NCBI GenBank assembly: GCA_965644295.1
Contig: CBFFRP010000373.1
Location: 275,522 to 339,521, forward strand
DNA length: 64,000 nucleotides
Reading direction: 5' to 3'
Origin: Paraphysomonas bandaiensis
Taxonomy: Eukaryota; Chrysophyceae
Shown: positions 43,823 through 56,541 of the stretch, one piece after another
Layout: each line of letters begins with the position of its first letter
How positions within the stretch are numbered: the first letter of the stretch is position 1
Made by a program: the position numbers and the translations under genes
The notes under the pieces: model-generated
Told to the model about the DNA's origin: nothing
The model's database searches: none
What the model saw: the letters and a program-made list of their open reading frames with translations, nothing else

Positions 43823-44480
43823 TTACCAGTAAACCTCATTTTTAGCCTGGATTAAAACATCCATGCGCTTACAGTTTTGAGGACCGAGATCTACAATTGC
43901 GCATGCGCCAGTGAGACAGTCTCGATGCACATGACCATGTTGCAGATAAGACAGCTGGTCACTACATAGGAAATTAATCCTACTGACCCGGTACTGCTCT
44001 CGAAGATGCTTCAACATCGCAGGTAGATGCTTCAGATACTTCGAGAAAGTGTGACATCACAGCCCTCTCCTGAATTAAACTGACCTGAACAGGGATTCCG
44101 AGCTATATTCTAGGGGCATATCCGAGTATCCACTCCCGAATAACGGCATCTCGCACTAAAATTAATAATCGTCTATCGGAGATTACACGCAGCATCTGTA
44201 TTGTGGTAAAGTATATTCATACAGTACATAATATACATTTACCTTAACATTACTTAGAGCTGTGTTCAAATACAGCTTGTCTACAAGCCTATACTTGTTC
44301 CTAGCCATGCCCCTAAGGAAATGGATGTTGCAGTCCACAGGCGTGGCAGAGAGTACCCAAGCTGCTTTGCCACATCTTTCAATACGGTGAATAGGGCGAC
44401 AAATACAGGACTCGCTTCCGTTCTACTGCAGGCGTGGAAAAAGGGCACAGGTTTTCTGCTCAAATGGTTTTCTATAATAA
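43823..44480 (-). pseudogene. Degraded transposase-like remnant
   Basis: Minus-strand pieces: ACSRTEASPVFVALFTVLKD (about 44440-44370) and CNIHFLRGMARNKYRLVDKL (about 44335-44270, different frame), then LREQYRVSRINFLCSDQLSY (about 44010-43950) ending at a GTAAGT donor-like site at about 43824. The first two resemble MULE-type transposase segments in layout only. Frames are broken. This is a weak call; a decayed multi-exon gene is also possible. Confidence 0.25.
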
Positions 44481-45057
44481 TAGATAGTATAAATGTGTTA
44501 CACCGATACGTATATAGTGAAGGTACTCTTACCTACACGTGACTCAATCAGGTTATCAGCAATTAAGGCAGTCAATGCCCACCCATTATTTGAAACCTTA
44601 TATGTCGAATCCACAGATAAGAATAGACACGTCTCCTTGTGGGCATGAAAAGTACACTGCGTGTATCAGAGAACACAAGTCCAGTGGGGAAAGAACTATA
44701 ATGAAGGGCATAGGTGAATACATTATACATCGGGCATCTGATATCTCCGGTAAGTGGACATACTTTAGAACTGAAGAAGTATTCATTGTACAATCTCTCT
44801 TTGGTTTTCACGTTTGCTGCTCTTGGTCGGGTGTACCACTCTTACTATAAATATATTTATATTGAGAGGCCATAGCCTTCCCACCATATTATAATAGCCA
44901 TGAAATTGGGTGATGTCCATTATGGGAAATAAATGGCTTCCAAGTTCTAATTCTAATAATAATTTTGCAACTGGTACAACAAAATCCCGTATTTATCCTA
45001 TGTGAGAGGACCAAAAAAATGAAAAAAAGCCGCTTGTGGTTAGCCCTAAATATTCGC
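44481..45057. other. Intergenic spacer
   Basis: No gene recognised. The short plus-strand frame at 44539-44850 has no visible family features. Confidence 0.4.
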
Positions 45058-45500
45058 TAGCAATAGGCGTGTAAGAATCAGACCTCTAGTTTAGAATTGA
45101 AATTTAACTAACTAGTGCTTAACCTTGATATCCTACTATTAAGCGCTACGAAAGCTGAGCATTTAAAACACTTTCGCTCTTCAGCACTCAAAGCAAACGC
45201 AGTGAGCAAACATAATGTTGATATACTTGACATCTGCTCAGCAAATTCAGGATTTTTGAGTCCTTAAGGTAAATAGTCCGGGTGCTTCACTTCATCAGGC
45301 AGCCAATGTTTATTCGTTTGGGCCCTACTATTGACCCTTACTTATTAGTGTCCCTTGTACCATACAAGCATTTGGCTATGAGTGGGCAGAACAATATCTG
45401 CTGACTATATGCTAGTTTCCTGGAGAAATATCTCCGATACTTACCCACAAAACACCACGAAAAGATGCAATTCCGATACTGTTGAGGGTAGCTAGAGGTG
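45058..45500 (-). repeat. X-Y family deletion derivative
   Basis: In reverse orientation, module Y (CTAGCAATAGGCGT at 45058, CCTACTATTAAGCGCTACGA near 45131) passes directly into module X (GGCTATGAGTGGGCAGAA near 45371, CACCACGAAAAGATGC near 45453). It is the counterpart of 25171-25560 and 31131-31765. It has diverged more than those. Confidence 0.6.
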
Positions 45501-45827
45501 GCTATGCAGTGTATATACGGATATACGTATATATATATCGTACTTAGAATAGTATATTGCTGTATTCTTTGTGATGCGTTACTTAAAATAATGTTGTGGT
45601 GGAAGCAGTTTATAGCCATTTGAAAACCCAAAATTATTGCTAATTATTATTATATAAATATATTACGAGCTATTATTTAGTGTTCATTATATAATCAATT
45701 CAAAATTCATAATGCTCTATTCGAATATACAAAGAATTGATATTACGAGGAATAAGCCTAATGTATGTAAATGTAGAATGTAGAGCTACTTCTAAGTCTA
45801 GTAGGGCTTTTGAAAGCCTTGTTATTT
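45501..45827. other. AT-rich spacer between two X-Y family copies
   Basis: TA-rich tracts (45513-45540) and no genes. Confidence 0.45.
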
Positions 45828-46730
45828 AGCAATAGGCGTTAAAAACTCGTGCCAATTTAGTGGCTTGTTGAATACTAGACGGACTAGTTAGACCTCTATC
45901 CATAACTAATCAGTACAAATTATATTATCCTACTATTAGCGCTCCAGAAGCTGCTTGTGCGTCGCAGTAAGCACCAAGGTACGACCTCTTCCGCTCTTAA
46001 GGTTGATCGAGAGTTTCGCCCTGATCGTGTGTCCTAGGACTACTGGCGCGTGTTGTTAGGGGTCTCCCCTTGGGATGAGATTCCACCAGGCTCTAAGGTA
46101 CAGGGTTCTGTATTTAGGTGTTGAGTGTACCGAGTGCTAGATGTGTGTGCTGAGAGGTGGGTGGTGTGGTGGAATGTGGCGTTGTTTCAGTGCACCGTTT
46201 GGGCGTCAGGCATAGGTGGACTTGCCTGAGAAGGTTTCATGCGGGCCGGTGATATGTTCCTGTGTGTATGAGTGGTGGGGTTCGTGTGTGCGGTCGGCGG
46301 TGGTCCAGTCTTGGGTCGTCTGTGGACTCCTAGTAATCGTAGCACCCTTGGGCGTTTCCATTTCTGTCTACGTTTCTTAACGCGGTCGCGGGAGTGTAGC
46401 CTAGGAGGTCCTTTGTGTAGGGTAATGTATCGTCGACTTCGATCTTGGATCATGAGCTTTGGATCATGTTCCTCATGGTGCACGTATTGGCCGTCGCGAT
46501 GCTCTCGCGGAAGATTCCTTTAGCACGATGTCCTAGTGTGCGTCGTCGTGTGGAGAGTGCTTTCCCAGTTTTCATGCATGCAGCCTTGCAGTCTGCATTG
46601 GTAGGAATGTGGTCTAGAGCTTAATAGCAAGAGGTAAGACACAAAGAAACAGTACAAAAGTATGTCTAGCATTCAACTAACCACTATATTGGCACGAGTT
46701 TTTAAAGCCTATTGCTAAAAAACTCAAAAT
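45828..46730 (-). mobile_element. X-Y family element with inverted module-Y ends
   Basis: The two ends are inverted repeats of about 50 bp: TAGCAATAGGCGTTAAAAAC at 45829 and the complement of TAGCAATAGGCTTTAAAAAC ending near 46729. The interior from 46010 to 46610 is GC-rich. Its minus strand holds an uninterrupted 98-residue basic, Pro/Thr/His-rich frame (46483-46187) of unknown function, similar in composition to the coding part of the family. Left of it module Y follows in the normal order; the right-hand Y is inverted. Confidence 0.55.
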
Positions 46731-46835
46731 GTAAAGACTTTCAATGAAAAATTAGTACATCTCAAAAGGTAAAGATATTTGTAATGAGAGGCCAACCTTC
46801 ACATCATTTTAATACCATTAAGGGCAATAAATAAT

Positions 46836-49800
46836 GTTGCGAACAGTATGTTACTAATCGACTATAGCTTATAAACTTAAACACTATAGCAAATCTACAT
46901 GGAAGGAATAAAGTTGGAATTCTAAGCTTCGACAGACATCTCCATCGCTAGTATTGATATCTCGGATGATAGATTCTGTAATTAACCCTAACTTATTAAG
47001 TAAAGCCACCAAAGTGACGTATCCTTATGGATGTTCTTTAAAAGCGAACCATCAACTTTTCGTAATATACACAAATGAATGATGCTTCCCCTCCTATATC
47101 CACTACATGAACATATGTGCACTCTGTCTCTAAACAAGACCATGCTGTGACTTCCCCCTGTTTATGTCAACTCATATATATATGATAGCTATATTGCGGT
47201 CTGATATGATAAAATAGATTATTTATGTATGTCTGTGTTAATTTGCTTTAGATTACATATGTTTCTTAATTTTAACGATAACGAGCAATAGTGATATATT
47301 AATATCTCATATCTTTCATAGAAAGAATTTCATTAGTATGTATACACAACAGCAGGGGGCGGTAACAATTTATTACCAGCAAAAATAGATGATAATAATA
47401 TCTTAAAGGCCAATAACAATTTATAATATAAATATACTGCAATGAATTGATATATAATAAAGAATTGATCTTTATAATAGTAAATCAATGTTGTGATTAT
47501 TAGAGTGTAAGTAATGAACACGATAGAGTGAAAATTATGAATAACAATATAGAACGTACTATCATGCACAACGGAATAGTTAGAAGTGTAACTGATAATG
47601 ACGACGTTATGATGACGATCACGTATCTTCGACAGATACCCTCTCTAATTCAGTTCATGGTATATTTCATTGAATATTATATAATTCACAGATACAATCA
47701 TGTATTAAGCTGAATCCTAATACGCCCCCACAATGAAATAATCAGTGAACCGTAGATAATAGAGAGAATATGAACTTATATACACACTGAGAGTAAAAAC
47801 CAGAGTAGCAGTCACTAGCCAATAATAAGCGAACTGCAGAGATGCCATATTGTGAGACCATCCTTCTAGTCCAGCATCATGTATTGAATAAAAGAAAAAA
47901 AATGGTAAAAACTTCGTGTAACTCAAACTAGCCACCTAGGTCGCTAGTGGCTTGGTAATTGTGATTTAGGTGTCTCTGAGGTTGTTGATCGCTTCCTGTT
48001 GCTGCTGGATGGGATGTCGAACCCAGCTCCCCCCATCAATGTAGTTCGCAATGTGCGGAAGTTATTTGTTCCTAGTGGTTTCGTAAGGAGGTCGGCTAAC
48101 ATTGACTTTGTGGATATATGATCCACAGTCAAAATGTTCTCCGCAATGTGTTCACGGATGAAGTGGTATCGAATCGCGATATGTTTTGTACGTCGATGAT
48201 GAGTAGGATTGTAACATAATTGGACTGCACCTTTATTATCGCACCAAATAGTTGTTGAGAATGGAAGTTTGAAACCAATTTCTGATAATAAAGAGCTTCC
48301 TGAGCTGCTGACGATAAAGCCATATACTCAGCTTCAGTAGATGACAATGTCACAGTTGTCTGTAATCGAGATTGCCATGATATAAGACAATTACCTATGG
48401 AGAATGTAAAAGCTGTAGTGGACCGTCGAGTAAGGTGACATCGTGCCCAATCGCTATCGCAGTATCCTGACAATGTTATGTGGGATCCAGAATATATCAA
48501 TCCTTGCTTAGCAGTGCCTTTGAGATACCTAAGAACATGTAACGCAGCATTACAGGTAGTTAGATTAGGCATATCAGAAAATCTGGCAAGAGTATTGACT
48601 GCATAGGCGATATCCGGTCGAGTGCATACAGCTAGATACATCAGGGAACCTATGAGCTCCTTGTAGGGGAAATTCTGAACATAACTTTGATTTGACTCTG
48701 AAAGATGATTGTATTCATGTAAATCATAGTTGAAAGACAGTAACATAGGTGTTGACATGGGTTTACAGTTGGACATATTGAATTTGTCCAGTAGTTTTCT
48801 GACATACTGCTCCTGACTGAGAGTCGTGATAGTTTTGTCAAAATCTTGATGAATGGAGATGCCCAAGTAGTAATCTAGGAGTCCGAGATCCGTAATTTCG
48901 AACTTTTTGGATAAATGGTCTTTGAATTGTTGAATATCAGTGTCGGATGTGGATGCTATAATAATATCATCCACATACATGGCTATTAGCCTAATCCTGC
49001 CATTAATCTGCTTTTTGAATATACACGGGTCAGATATTAGTCTGGTGAAACCCATATCTAGCATAAAATTTGTACAGCACTTATACCAGTTAAGACCTGC
49101 TTGCTTTAGACCATAGATGCTTTTCATCAGTTTGAGGACTTTTCCGTCAGGGACGTCCATGCCAGGAGGGGGATGCATGTATATGGTCCTCTTCGAGGTC
49201 AGCATTGATGTACGCAGTTGTGAAATCGATTTGGTGCAATTTGAGTCTCATAATGGTCGATAGGGCAATAATTGTACGTAGTGATGTAGCCTTCGCGACG
49301 GGGCTGTATTATGTATCATTGTAATCGATGCCTTGGATTTGAGTAAAACCCTGTGCGACCAGTCGAGCCTTGATTTTGATATCATTCTGTTTTCTTTTTA
49401 TTTTGAATATGAGTTTCCCCTTTATGGCTCTTGCTCCAGGTGGTAACGCAGTGTATCTCCAGCATCCTTTCCTCTGAAGAGTGGATATTTCTCTGTTAAT
49501 AGCATCGATCCACTGCTGTTTATATTTACCTGAAATAGCATCTTGAACACTCTTTGGTGTATCGGTTAGCTCGTCAATGTCATCGCAATTGCTGATAGCA
49601 TGCATAACAATATCAATATTGTTTGTATGTAATTTTGATATACATTGTGTGTCATGTGCCATATGATTTACTACATGTTTAGCATTTACATCACATGTAT
49701 ATACACCATCACCTAGTTTGTGTACATTTACAATTACCCGTTTCCTGGCCATTCTCTTGCTTCGGAGAACACTCTTTCTACCAGCTAAAAATTGTTGTTT

Positions 49801-50700
49801 TGCTGTAGCACGGACCTTACTTGGCCCTTCAGGTGTACCCTGATTTTCCCAATCTCCCGATGAATCAGCAGGCTTATAACAGCGTTTGGCCACACGCTGA
49901 CACACACGATCCACTTGACTGTGTGGTGCCGGATTCGGCACTAGATTCCCATTGAATTGTTTCGAAGGGCGAGTCTTCGCTATCTTTGCATCGGAGTGGG
50001 TAGGTTCATTCCGATGACATTGGCTGCTGATTCTCTCCTGCGCGGCATCATGATGTCTTAAATTCACGCCACTCCCCCTGGAAGTAGCGGCTGGCGCTGG
50101 AGATCCATTAACTGTATCGGGGTCTCGATCTGATTTGCTGGATTTATTTATTGGGGTTTTCGATCGAGAATTACTACATTTGAGACCAACTGCTTTGAGT
50201 TCTATGTATTCTTCAGTGTACTTTTCGACGTCTGCAGCATGAATGGGGTCGTCGAGCTGGATGAGGCGTGTAGTGTCACCGCTGTTGTCCACTAGACCAC
50301 GATACGCTGCGATTAGTCCTTTTCTGAGCTTTATTTGAGTCGTTACATATGTTAATCCATCGTCTGGATCTACATCATGTGCTAGACCTATGAGATATTT
50401 GAAACTTTCTACTGTCCTGGAGGTCTCATTCCCTCTGAAGATCTCATTTATCTCCTTAAAATATCTCTTATCCGCTGGTGGAACACATTCGTTGAAAAAT
50501 ACATGTCCTGATATAACAAAATCTCTTAATGCGGGAACAAAGACTATATATCCAGGACCATCCTCTCGATAGCCCATAAAATACCCAGGCCAGCTATGTC
50601 TGTCCCAGTTGTTCTTTCGGAGACTGGAATCGATATTCACAAAGCATTTACATCCCCATATTCTGGCATAACTCAAGTCTGGTATTTCGTTTTCGATGAA
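46836..50700 (-). repeat. Arm 2 of the inverted segmental duplication
   Basis: Near-identical reverse complement of 13616-17474, including the flank beyond the copia LTR (46836-47455). One visible difference is an insertion in the flank (TTTATATTATAAATTG-like, near 47420-47435) relative to arm 1. The match starts after GTTGCGAACAGTATG at the left. Confidence 0.88.
47456..47724 (-). repeat. 3' LTR of copia B
   Basis: About 269 bp, matching the copia B 5' LTR (52965-53232) and the copia A 3' LTR (16598-16864). It is preceded, on the element strand, by the purine-rich tract TGTGGGGGC. The sequence beyond it does not match the sequence beyond the 5' LTR, so there is no target duplication. Confidence 0.8.
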
Positions 50701-51321
50701 TTGGAGTGGGGACATGAATCCTTTAGCAGTTTTGCAAGAAGGTAGCCTGTTCTTCATGTGTGTGGATGTCTTCATGGCTTGTTCCCAGAAATTCGTTGGA
50801 AGACCTGAATCCATCAAGCTACTAAGTGCTCGTTCTTTGATGGTTCTCCATGGTCGCTCTTGAAAAGGGTTGTCCTCGGGAGTATAGGGAGCGTTAAAAG
50901 TCCATGTTGCTCCAATGTATTGGAGATATTCCAATACTTTTCGTGAGACTAGTTCCTTCCCTCCATCGGCATGGTAATGTTGTAGTCGTTTACCTCTACT
51001 GCGTAGATACGTGACGACTTTCTGAATGGATTGGATAACGAAATTTTCATCTCTCGTTGTTCCGTAGGAGTCCCACTGGTACCTTGATGCTACATCGGCG
51101 ATCCCAAGTACATATCGATTTCCGGTAATAATTGCATCGGGTGTATGTGGTCCTGAGAAATCGGCTACTATGAGCTCCCCCAGCTCCTTTGCCCTTCTCA
51201 TTCTTTTCAACAACATTTGGCGGGTGGCATTCCTGTGCTTGCGTCTATGTGATTTCCCAGTTGCACATCCATCGCATAAACCGCCAGGTAGAGAGGCAAC
51301 ACTCATCTCCTCCTTTGTCAT
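47944..51321 (-). pseudogene. Copia B integrase - reverse transcriptase - RNase H
   Basis: The largest frame (51321-49309, 670 codons) holds the integrase: LCDGCATGKSHRRKH, IVADFSGPH, HYHADGGKEL and NPFQER, plus the integrase-RT linker. It ends at TAA before YSPVAK. The next frame (49205-48129, 358 codons) has the RT with MYVDDIIIAS and RNase H up to a frame shift; 48132-47944 is the tail with HISTKSMLADLLTKPLG. Lesions: the TAA at 49311-49309, an extra base near 49189, and the RNase H shift near 48295. The TAA and the RNase H shift are shared with copia A. It lacks insertions in this region, so it served as the empty-site reference for copia A. Confidence 0.9.
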
Positions 51322-51383
51322 CTTGACACCAGTTATTAGAAGTGATTTTATTGCCTTCTGTATGAGTCCAAGTGATGCATGTG

Positions 51384-52954
51384 CTAGTCTCTCTTATGTG
51401 CTAACAGTGCAGGTTGACCTGAGGCAGTTGATGCGAGGTGAGATTCATCAGTGGGAGTACCGAGGTCTGATAGTGGAATTTCGTATAGGCCTCCAACGCG
51501 CTGGCCTTTCGATAGCAATATGCCGTCTTTAAATATTTCCACTGACTGGTTTCTGAATATGATTTCATGTCCGAGGTCATCCAGTTGGCTAATAGAAATG
51601 AGGGTCCTAGACGCTTGGTCCACGTGTTTGCACTTGTTGGGGATGATGCCTAGTCTTCCATGACCTGAGGATATCATTGTAGACCCTGATTTGGCTGTTT
51701 GAATCTCGGTGGGGCAATCAGTGTAGTCCGTAAGGTAGCTTGCTTCAGATGTAATTGATACTGTGCACCCCGAGTCAAGAGATCCCATTCCTGCCTTTTG
51801 ATCACTAACGAAGTGTGATTCATCGCTCGGTGTGTAAGCAACTCCTCCGTAGTCTCGTCCTTTTTGATAATCTGACGATGGGCCACTGTCTTCATAATTT
51901 GCAAGTTGATCAGAGTGGTCGTGGAAATATTCGTTACTCTGAGTCTGGAATTTCACTCTCTTGAACTTCGGTTTTCCTCTTGTTGATGACTTGTTGTCGG
52001 AGGAGCTTTTCATCTCTTGAATCTTCTCCCAGGAGTGCTTGCATTCCGATGCAATGTGCCCCTTTCCTCCGCATCTGAAGCACTTAATGTCTTTATCGGT
52101 TCTCTTATCATGTTTCTGTTTATTGGAGCGATATTTGGAAGATGTCCCCCTTTTTCGCTTAAAATTGACTTTGCTGCGGGAAAATGGGGTTTTTGATGCT
52201 GCGAGGTGACTACTGTCAGTGTTTGTGTCTTCATTGTTGGATGATAGGAGCGTTCCAACAGACGAGCTTCCTAACCCGCGAAGTCTGCGAATCAATACTT
52301 TTTATAATCATCAATTGGATGTAGCTGCAGATTAATTGCCAATTCTCGGTAAACCATGTTATCTTCTGAAACAATTCCCTGTCGTATTCGGGATATTAAG
52401 TCTTGGTCGTTGATCCGATGACCATAATTGATAAGCTTGTTTTTGAGCTTTTCGATAGCGTCAAGAAAATTGATTATTGACTGACCTTTTTTGATTTTTA
52501 GGCTCTGAAATTGACCAATCAGGTCGGTGATATTACATCATTTGTCGTTTTTTCCTTGAAGTGGGTTAGCAAATCGGTACAGGCGGTTTTTCCGTCTCCA
52601 TCGGGGACGTTTTCCAAAATCCCTTCGGCCTCTTCATCCTGACCAATGACAGCGCTCGAAATGACAGACCATAGGTAATTATTACCTTCATCATAATATA
52701 TATCGTTTCGTTTCGTGATACTGGTCGAGTCGAGATTGATAATCTTCGTCATCTGAAATCTCTCCTTCTTCAGGTTCAGTTGGATGATCGTTTTGTAGGG
52801 TATAAACGATCTTGGGTTTTCTGTAAAACCATGCACGGCACTTCTTCTGCCACTTGGAGAAGTTCTTCGCGTCGAACTTTGGCATTGAGTCTTTCTGTTT
52901 TTCGGTTGTTGAATCCGAGTCGGTTGAATCGTAGTTTGTAACTTTAACTGACAT
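51384..52954 (-). pseudogene. Copia B Gag-protease region
   Basis: The Gag start ATG (52954-52952) lies only 10 bases inside the LTR, overlapping the primer-binding-like TGGTAGCGAGATG. Gag runs in broken frames (52954-52691, then 52660-52519, then 52480-52295) with a 4-base repeat insertion near 52695. The frame 52295-51384 carries the zinc knuckle CFRCGGKGHIASEC, the protease SLDSGCTVSIT and GGLYEIPL, and stops near the start of the integrase zinc-binding region. Confidence 0.88.
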
Positions 52955-52964
52955 CTCGCTACCA

Positions 52965-53232
52965 AATAAAGAATTGATCTTTATAATAGTAAAACAATGT
53001 TGTGATTATTAGAGTGTAAGTAATGAACACGATAGAGTGAAAATTATGAATAACAATATAGAACGTACTATCATGCACAACGGAATAGTTAGAAGTGTAA
53101 CTGATAATGACGACGTTATGATGACGATCACGTATCTTCGACAGCTACTCTCTCTAATTCAGTTCATGGTGTATTTCATTGAACATTATAACTCACAGAT
53201 ACAATCATGTGTTAAGCTGAATCCTAATACGC
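52965..53232 (-). repeat. 5' LTR of copia B
   Basis: About 268 bp, matching the 3' LTR at 47456-47724 at about 95% by eye. On the element strand it ends TTCTTTATT and is followed by TGGTAGC, complementary to the 3' end of initiator-methionine tRNA as used by copia elements. Upstream flank is a hAT transposase fragment. Confidence 0.8.
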
Positions 53233-53235
53233 AAC

Positions 53236-53430
53236 ACTGATAAAATATGTTTAGCTGTGCTGAACAGACGTTCCCATGTATTGGAAGTACATACCAGGGC
53301 CAGGCAACCGTTAATGACTCGTGGATCTGTACGTTTCTTAATTTTTTGAGCTGACTGAAGATTTTTAGTCGCATAGTCAACATCAGCTTCATTACCCTTT
53401 GTAATGTTGTATTATCAATTTCTCGGTTAT
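53236..53430 (-). pseudogene. hAT transposase C-terminal fragment
   Basis: On the minus strand one frame reads EADVDYATKNLQSAQKIKKR and then VCTSNTWERLFSTAKHILSV. The ERLFSTAKHIL part is the hAT dimerisation signature. It is cut by the copia B 5' LTR immediately after. It is a different lineage from the fragment at 22.8-23.2 kb. Confidence 0.65.
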
Positions 53431-53844
53431 TTATATCCATTTTGCACCCTACAGTTGAGAATCTTCTCTTATATGACTATCATAATATTGATTGCAATAG
53501 TATTGTGAGCTCTTTAACAGAAACACTATTGATGGAATATTTGACCAGTCCACCAATCAATATATTTTACAATAGCAATATATTGTTCCCTATCCCTGAT
53601 TACATATATTCCCTTCAATTAAATTGCAATTACAACTAATTGTTACGCAGGAAGGAAATTTATTAGGGATTTTCGGCCAAAAAAATAATACTAATGTGAA
53701 ATATCTGAAGTAGGTTGAAATAACAAGCGCACACAATTGGGTTGAAATGTAAACACTATAAAATACTATAGCTATCATTATTATCTACATATAACTGCAG
53801 AACGTGCATATCTAGCCGCGACATCCCACAGTATGTAGATGCAG
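53431..53844. other. Spacer between hAT fragment and cutC
   Basis: AT-rich. At 53611-53651 a segment (AATTGCAATTACAACTAATTG then TTACGCAGG) resembles the terminal repeat of the hAT element at 22252. No gene seen. Confidence 0.4.
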
Positions 53845-54815
53845 TTAAAGAGTCATACTCCCAAGCCATGAGTCCATCGCATTCTCAACAAGGACGGCGA
53901 CTTTGTTAACATCAACGGTACCGCTTGTCAACTTATCATCAAAAGCAGTCACAGCAGAATGATTCTCTGAGTTTCGATTCGCGGTGCACGGTTTCAGAAC
54001 ACTACTTCCAGCATGTATTCCATGCACCCCCGTGGAGTGGATAAGAGCAGAAGCGTTAGTAATGTTCACTCCGGCGGCTGCGATTATTTGTAGGGAACAG
54101 TTCGGCCGGGCGGAGATGTGGTCCACCATTTTTTTCAAACGCTGTGCCCCCTCTTTAGATCCAGCGGATAGTGCCCTCCCACTAGTTAGAAGCCGGTCAC
54201 ACCCAAGTGCTATAATCTCTTCTAAGGCCTCCACTAGATGTGTTGAGCAGACGTCGAAGGCACGGTGGAAAGTTAGTCGCATAGGGTGTGATATCGCTCG
54301 CACAATAGCCATCCGGACAACATCAATGCTTAGGTCCGACCGAAGAATACCAACTACAACGCCTGTCTTATGTATTTTATAACACTTCATATTTACGCAA
54401 GTTACGTACCGTCTGCTCCAGCGCTTTTAGCTGCAATTATGTCACTAATCATGACATCGAATTCGTCGTCAGTATAAACAAAGTTACCTTGTCGCGGGCG
54501 TATAAGTACGTTCACTTCAATAGAAGCATCAACAGCATATCTACAGCACTCCGATATAAACCCATACGACGGAGAGACACCACCTGCGGCTCGGTCCACA
54601 CATAATTCAACAGAGTTAGCGCCTCCTTCTAAGGCATTGCGAAATGATTCGATATCTGAGAGGCATATCTCCACAACATTAGTCGCCACTCTCTTTCGTT
54701 TTAAACACGCGTCACATAGATAAGAGTCGTACAGATACTTCAGGATGACCCCGAGGAGCACGGATCCGCCGCAAATAAGGGCTGTGCTTCGGAAGCCGGA
54801 TAGAGAAAACCCCAT
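53845..54815 (-). CDS. CutC-family protein (two exons) with N-terminal membrane anchor
   Basis: Exons 54815-54410 and 54362-53845, one 47 bp GT-AG intron (acceptor GACAG), 307 residues. CutC proteins are TIM-barrel proteins linked to copper handling; their enzymatic role is unsettled. Family segments: VEICLSDIESFRNALEGGAN, SVELC, GGVSPSYG, VLIRPRQGNF, GADGVVVGIL across the junction, LTFHRAFD, GCDRLLTSG, and IIAAAGVN (usually GGGV). A hydrophobic stretch at residues 9-27 (GFRSTALICGGSVLLGVILK) precedes the barrel; most CutC proteins start directly with the barrel, so this one may be membrane-tethered. The catalytic state is unknown. Stop codon TAA/TAG lies at 53845-53847. Confidence 0.9.
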
Positions 54816-56541
54816 AAAGTTATTTTATATTATGGGCGTCTGAGAAGCAAATGTGCCGATGAGAATATAAATAACTCACGAACCAGAATCATACTGCCAC
54901 TGAACTGAAGAATTGAGATATTGTGACTCTACTTAGAGCGAAATCAATCTAAATAACAACAATAGCAACCACATTCTGTCACATGCATACTGGGCCGTAC
55001 ACTATCCTACTTCCAGGCAGTACAAAAAAAACTACCCAAGTCCAGAAAAAGCATCCCACTTCTATTGTATCACTGTGCGTGTTGTTCACATATTTTAGAG
55101 GAAAGGCAGGATTTTGGGAAAAGTATAGCCACTTCGTACGTACATGTATAATGGTATGTATTACATAATACAGTGGTATGCGTTTCTGGCTTGATGCATA
55201 TATTACATCACTCTGACATTGCCCGCATTGATGATCTATACAGCAGTATCATCAGGAAGGCAGTGGTCTCAGCTCTTCCGTAGACGTATTTCGACGGCGT
55301 TGTGTGTATGGATCATAACCATAGGCGAGGTGTCCCTCCCTATGATCTCAGAGACAACAATACAAGATAAAATAAAGAGGTACACACAGAAAGGCTCAGA
55401 GCGCCCTCATTGCCCTCTCTCTTATGTGTGTGGTACGACGACACATAGGATGGTGGAATATGGTGAACACAGAGCTTAAGCCATTGCAGCTACCGGTACG
55501 GCTATGTATAATATATATATGGGATAGGGAATATACGCCCTATACGAATGCATGTATAGTCTGTAAACTGAAACCTCCGGGCGGATGCATATATGATGAT
55601 CATGATTGCTGTAAATATATTTCTATATCCAGAGTCAGTCCATTAGACTGGAATATTTCAATGATGTGTTGTCTTGAAACTGCACTCATCTACCTCTATA
55701 TTCATGTCTTCAGAATTAAATTCAGATAGCGCATTATTATATTAAAGCTCTTTATACGACATCCTTCATCTTAATGTTTTGAGCTGTAGTTGTCCCTACA
55801 GACCACAGACAAAGAAGGTAGCCACATTAAATCACTGTAAAGTTTGTGTGTAACATTATTTGTCTAATGGTCTTGCTGTAGTTGTTGATGTATCATCGTA
55901 TGTTAGAGTGGGGTATGTGAGGTCGACACATCAACCTGCATATATTACACACGATATCTTGTATCAGCCGGTCCGAGTGCACAACATACTCGGTGACAGG
56001 AACCGAATGCATAGTGCTATTGAATGTATCGCTGTTTTCCCGACATTACAGTGGAATACTACCATATGGTTCATCTATCGGCATTGGGTCATAGTGCACG
56101 TTCCAACTTCGTCGCCGACTTCAACAGATGTGCACCTTCTACTGGTGGTGTCAAGTGGTGTGATGAAGCTAACTGGATCACTGACTACCTCATGAACCTC
56201 GTCTACAAGATCTGTTCTCATATACAAGGCCTGTAGGCAGTTGAGTGCTCTGTACGAAGTGGTCCTGGTACCTGGTGCGTCGGACCGGTCCAGTCACGGA
56301 GGGGAGACTTGGATATTCAATCTGAACGCCAGTGCAATGAGGTAGATCTACAAGAAAATTAACCTCCCGAATGCATAATTACTCTTTCTATAACCCTGGA
56401 TGCATTCTATGTCCCTATTACCCTGGCCTCATTCATAGAGAGCATTTTTCATCAGGAAAATCACCTTATGTTTCTCCAGTATATGAGGTAAGGAGTATTA
56501 CTACGTATCCTACTATGCAGTAACCCCTTAGTGCTCTGCCC
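54816..56541. other. Region between cutC and the satellite, no gene recognised
   Basis: Several short frames (e.g. 55860-56195, 56024-56236 plus strand) show no known domains. The base composition near 55900-56300 is slightly GC-richer and could hide a short gene, but no splice-consistent model was found. Confidence 0.35.
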
